NCBI GenBank assembly: GCA_050290865.1
Contig: JBNKIW010000020.1
Coordinates: forward strand, 1-64,000
Length of the DNA: 64,000 nucleotides
Origin: JARRLC01 sp050290865
Lineage (GTDB): Bacteria; Pseudomonadota; Alphaproteobacteria; Rhizobiales; Rhodomicrobiaceae
Reading direction: 5' to 3'
A model generated the notes under the pieces. The model was not told the DNA's origin, did no database searches, and saw only the letters and a program-made list of their open reading frames with translations. Made by a program: the position numbers and the translations under genes. Shown one piece after another: positions 63,338 through 64,000 of this stretch (the stretch's first letter is position 1; every line of letters starts with the position of its first letter).

Positions 63338-63855
63338 GACACCTCCTGTGTCGGGGAGCCATCAAGGCGGACAATTGAGGATCGCATTCGGGTGGATAGC
63401 CTGTGAGGAGCAGGCCATTTCTCTGCCCGCCACTACCTACCACAAGTTGTTCTAGACGAACTTTCCGCACAGACTGCGCGAAACACAAGCCTTTCCACAA
63501 GAGTTTACTGCGCTGCTCGGATTCCGAAATCGCCATGGATACGGCGCAACAGCGGCTTGGTTTCGGCCAAGCCAGAGAGAATGATGAACGACGTCCTGGG
63601 ATACGGGCTGCACAGGGAGTTACATTCCTTCGCTATCCCTTTCCGCAAAGCGCGGTTCCGCGCGCCTGTTTCCGTTTCGCTATAGGCCGAAAGCCGCCTC
63701 TGGGGATTCGACCGGTGGGCGGCAGGTGTTGGCGGTATCGCAACCACGTGCCGTTTCGAGCATCAAATGCGGGCGAGCTTGTGTCGCCCAATCACTTCTC
63801 GCGCATGGCAGACGTTTATATAGCGCCCCTTCAACAGTGAAGTGCAACATGTCGC
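63338..63855. other. gene-free region
   Basis: About 520 bp between the glycosidase start and the IS30-type transposase. It should hold the glycosidase promoter on the minus strand. The end near 63826 (CTTCAACAGTGAAGTGCAAC) probably includes the IS inverted repeat. Confidence 0.4.
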
Positions 63856-64000
63856 TCATGCGGCCTTGAAGAAGACCTCGCGCGGGGTTTTGTAGCCGAG
63901 AATTTTCCTGGGTCTGGAATTGAGTTTGTCCTCGACCCGCTGAACATCGGCATGCGTCAGGGTAGTGAAGTCGGTGCCTTTTGGGAAGTACTGTCTGGCG
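63856..64000 (-). CDS. IS30-family transposase, C-terminal end (cut by window edge)
   Basis: 48 residues reach the window end: RQYFPKGTDFTTLTHADVQR, then VEDKLNSRPRKILGYKTPRE and VFFKAA before the stop. This is the conserved C-terminus of IS30-type DDE transposases. The rest of the gene lies beyond 64000. Confidence 0.92.
   Translation of the reverse strand, partial: ARQYFPKGTDFTTLTHADVQRVEDKLNSRPRKILGYKTPREVFFKAA

Overview
The window looks like the chromosome of a methylotrophic alphaproteobacterium, probably a member of the Hyphomicrobiales (Hyphomicrobium/Methylobacterium-like). The clues are: a circularly permuted two-piece tmRNA, a three-gene transhydrogenase (pntAA-pntAB-pntB), an alpha-type SspB, an NDUFA12 subunit of complex I, RpoH, MucR and ExoR-like proteins, methanofuran biosynthesis (MfnB) and several PQQ-linked genes. 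The DNA is GC-rich. One assembly gap (51469-51625) lies inside an insertion sequence, so this is a draft or metagenome contig.

Layout. 0.2-2 kb: complex I accessory subunit, a methyltransferase and an FtsB/DivIC protein. 1.9-6.2 kb (minus): DUF2380 protein, then a NitT/TauT-type ABC transporter, then mfnB and a dihydroneopterin aldolase, joined by 4-base overlaps. 6.4-11.5 kb (plus, divergent): a PQQ-associated ABC system (binding protein, beta-propeller, small periplasmic protein, ATPase, permease, exported protein) that resembles the lanthanide-uptake clusters lut and pedA1A2BC. 11.6-18.9 kb: universal stress protein, proline iminopeptidase, a broken aryl-CoA ligase behind a palindromic operator, groESL behind a CIRCE element, a polysaccharide deacetylase and xthA. 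19-25.2 kb: a giant hybrid sensor kinase flanked by two HD-GYP response regulators. 25.3-34.7 kb: rluD, rpoH, an exported protein, pntAA-pntAB-pntB, then an uncharacterised set (small membrane protein, hydrolase, ABC ATPase, Cys/His-motif membrane protein). 34.7-36.8 kb (minus): sspB, ssrA, two paralogous four-cysteine secreted proteins and a cold-shock protein. 37.3-43.5 kb: molybdopterin-fold protein, mtnP, valS and a Sel1 protein. 43.8-50.3 kb: tolQRAB and thiO-S-G-E.

From about 50.4 to 59.6 kb the window is an accessory region: an IS4-family element, a DUF2059 protein, a BrnT-type toxin-antitoxin pair with its own operator, a broken phage S49 peptidase, a small tyrosine recombinase with altered catalytic residues, a MucR regulator, palindromic repeats, a 410-residue unknown protein and a winged-helix regulator. 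From 59.9 kb come a PQQ sugar dehydrogenase, a ZIP-transporter relic, a GH13 glycosidase and the end of an IS30-type transposase.

How the parts fit together: the first 11.5 kb reads as a methylotrophy support block, with C1-carrier synthesis on one strand and PQQ/metal transport on the other, sharing one 284-bp control region. ssrA and sspB sit side by side, linking ribosome rescue to delivery of tagged proteins to ClpXP. groESL with CIRCE, rpoH and the stress protein cover protein quality control.
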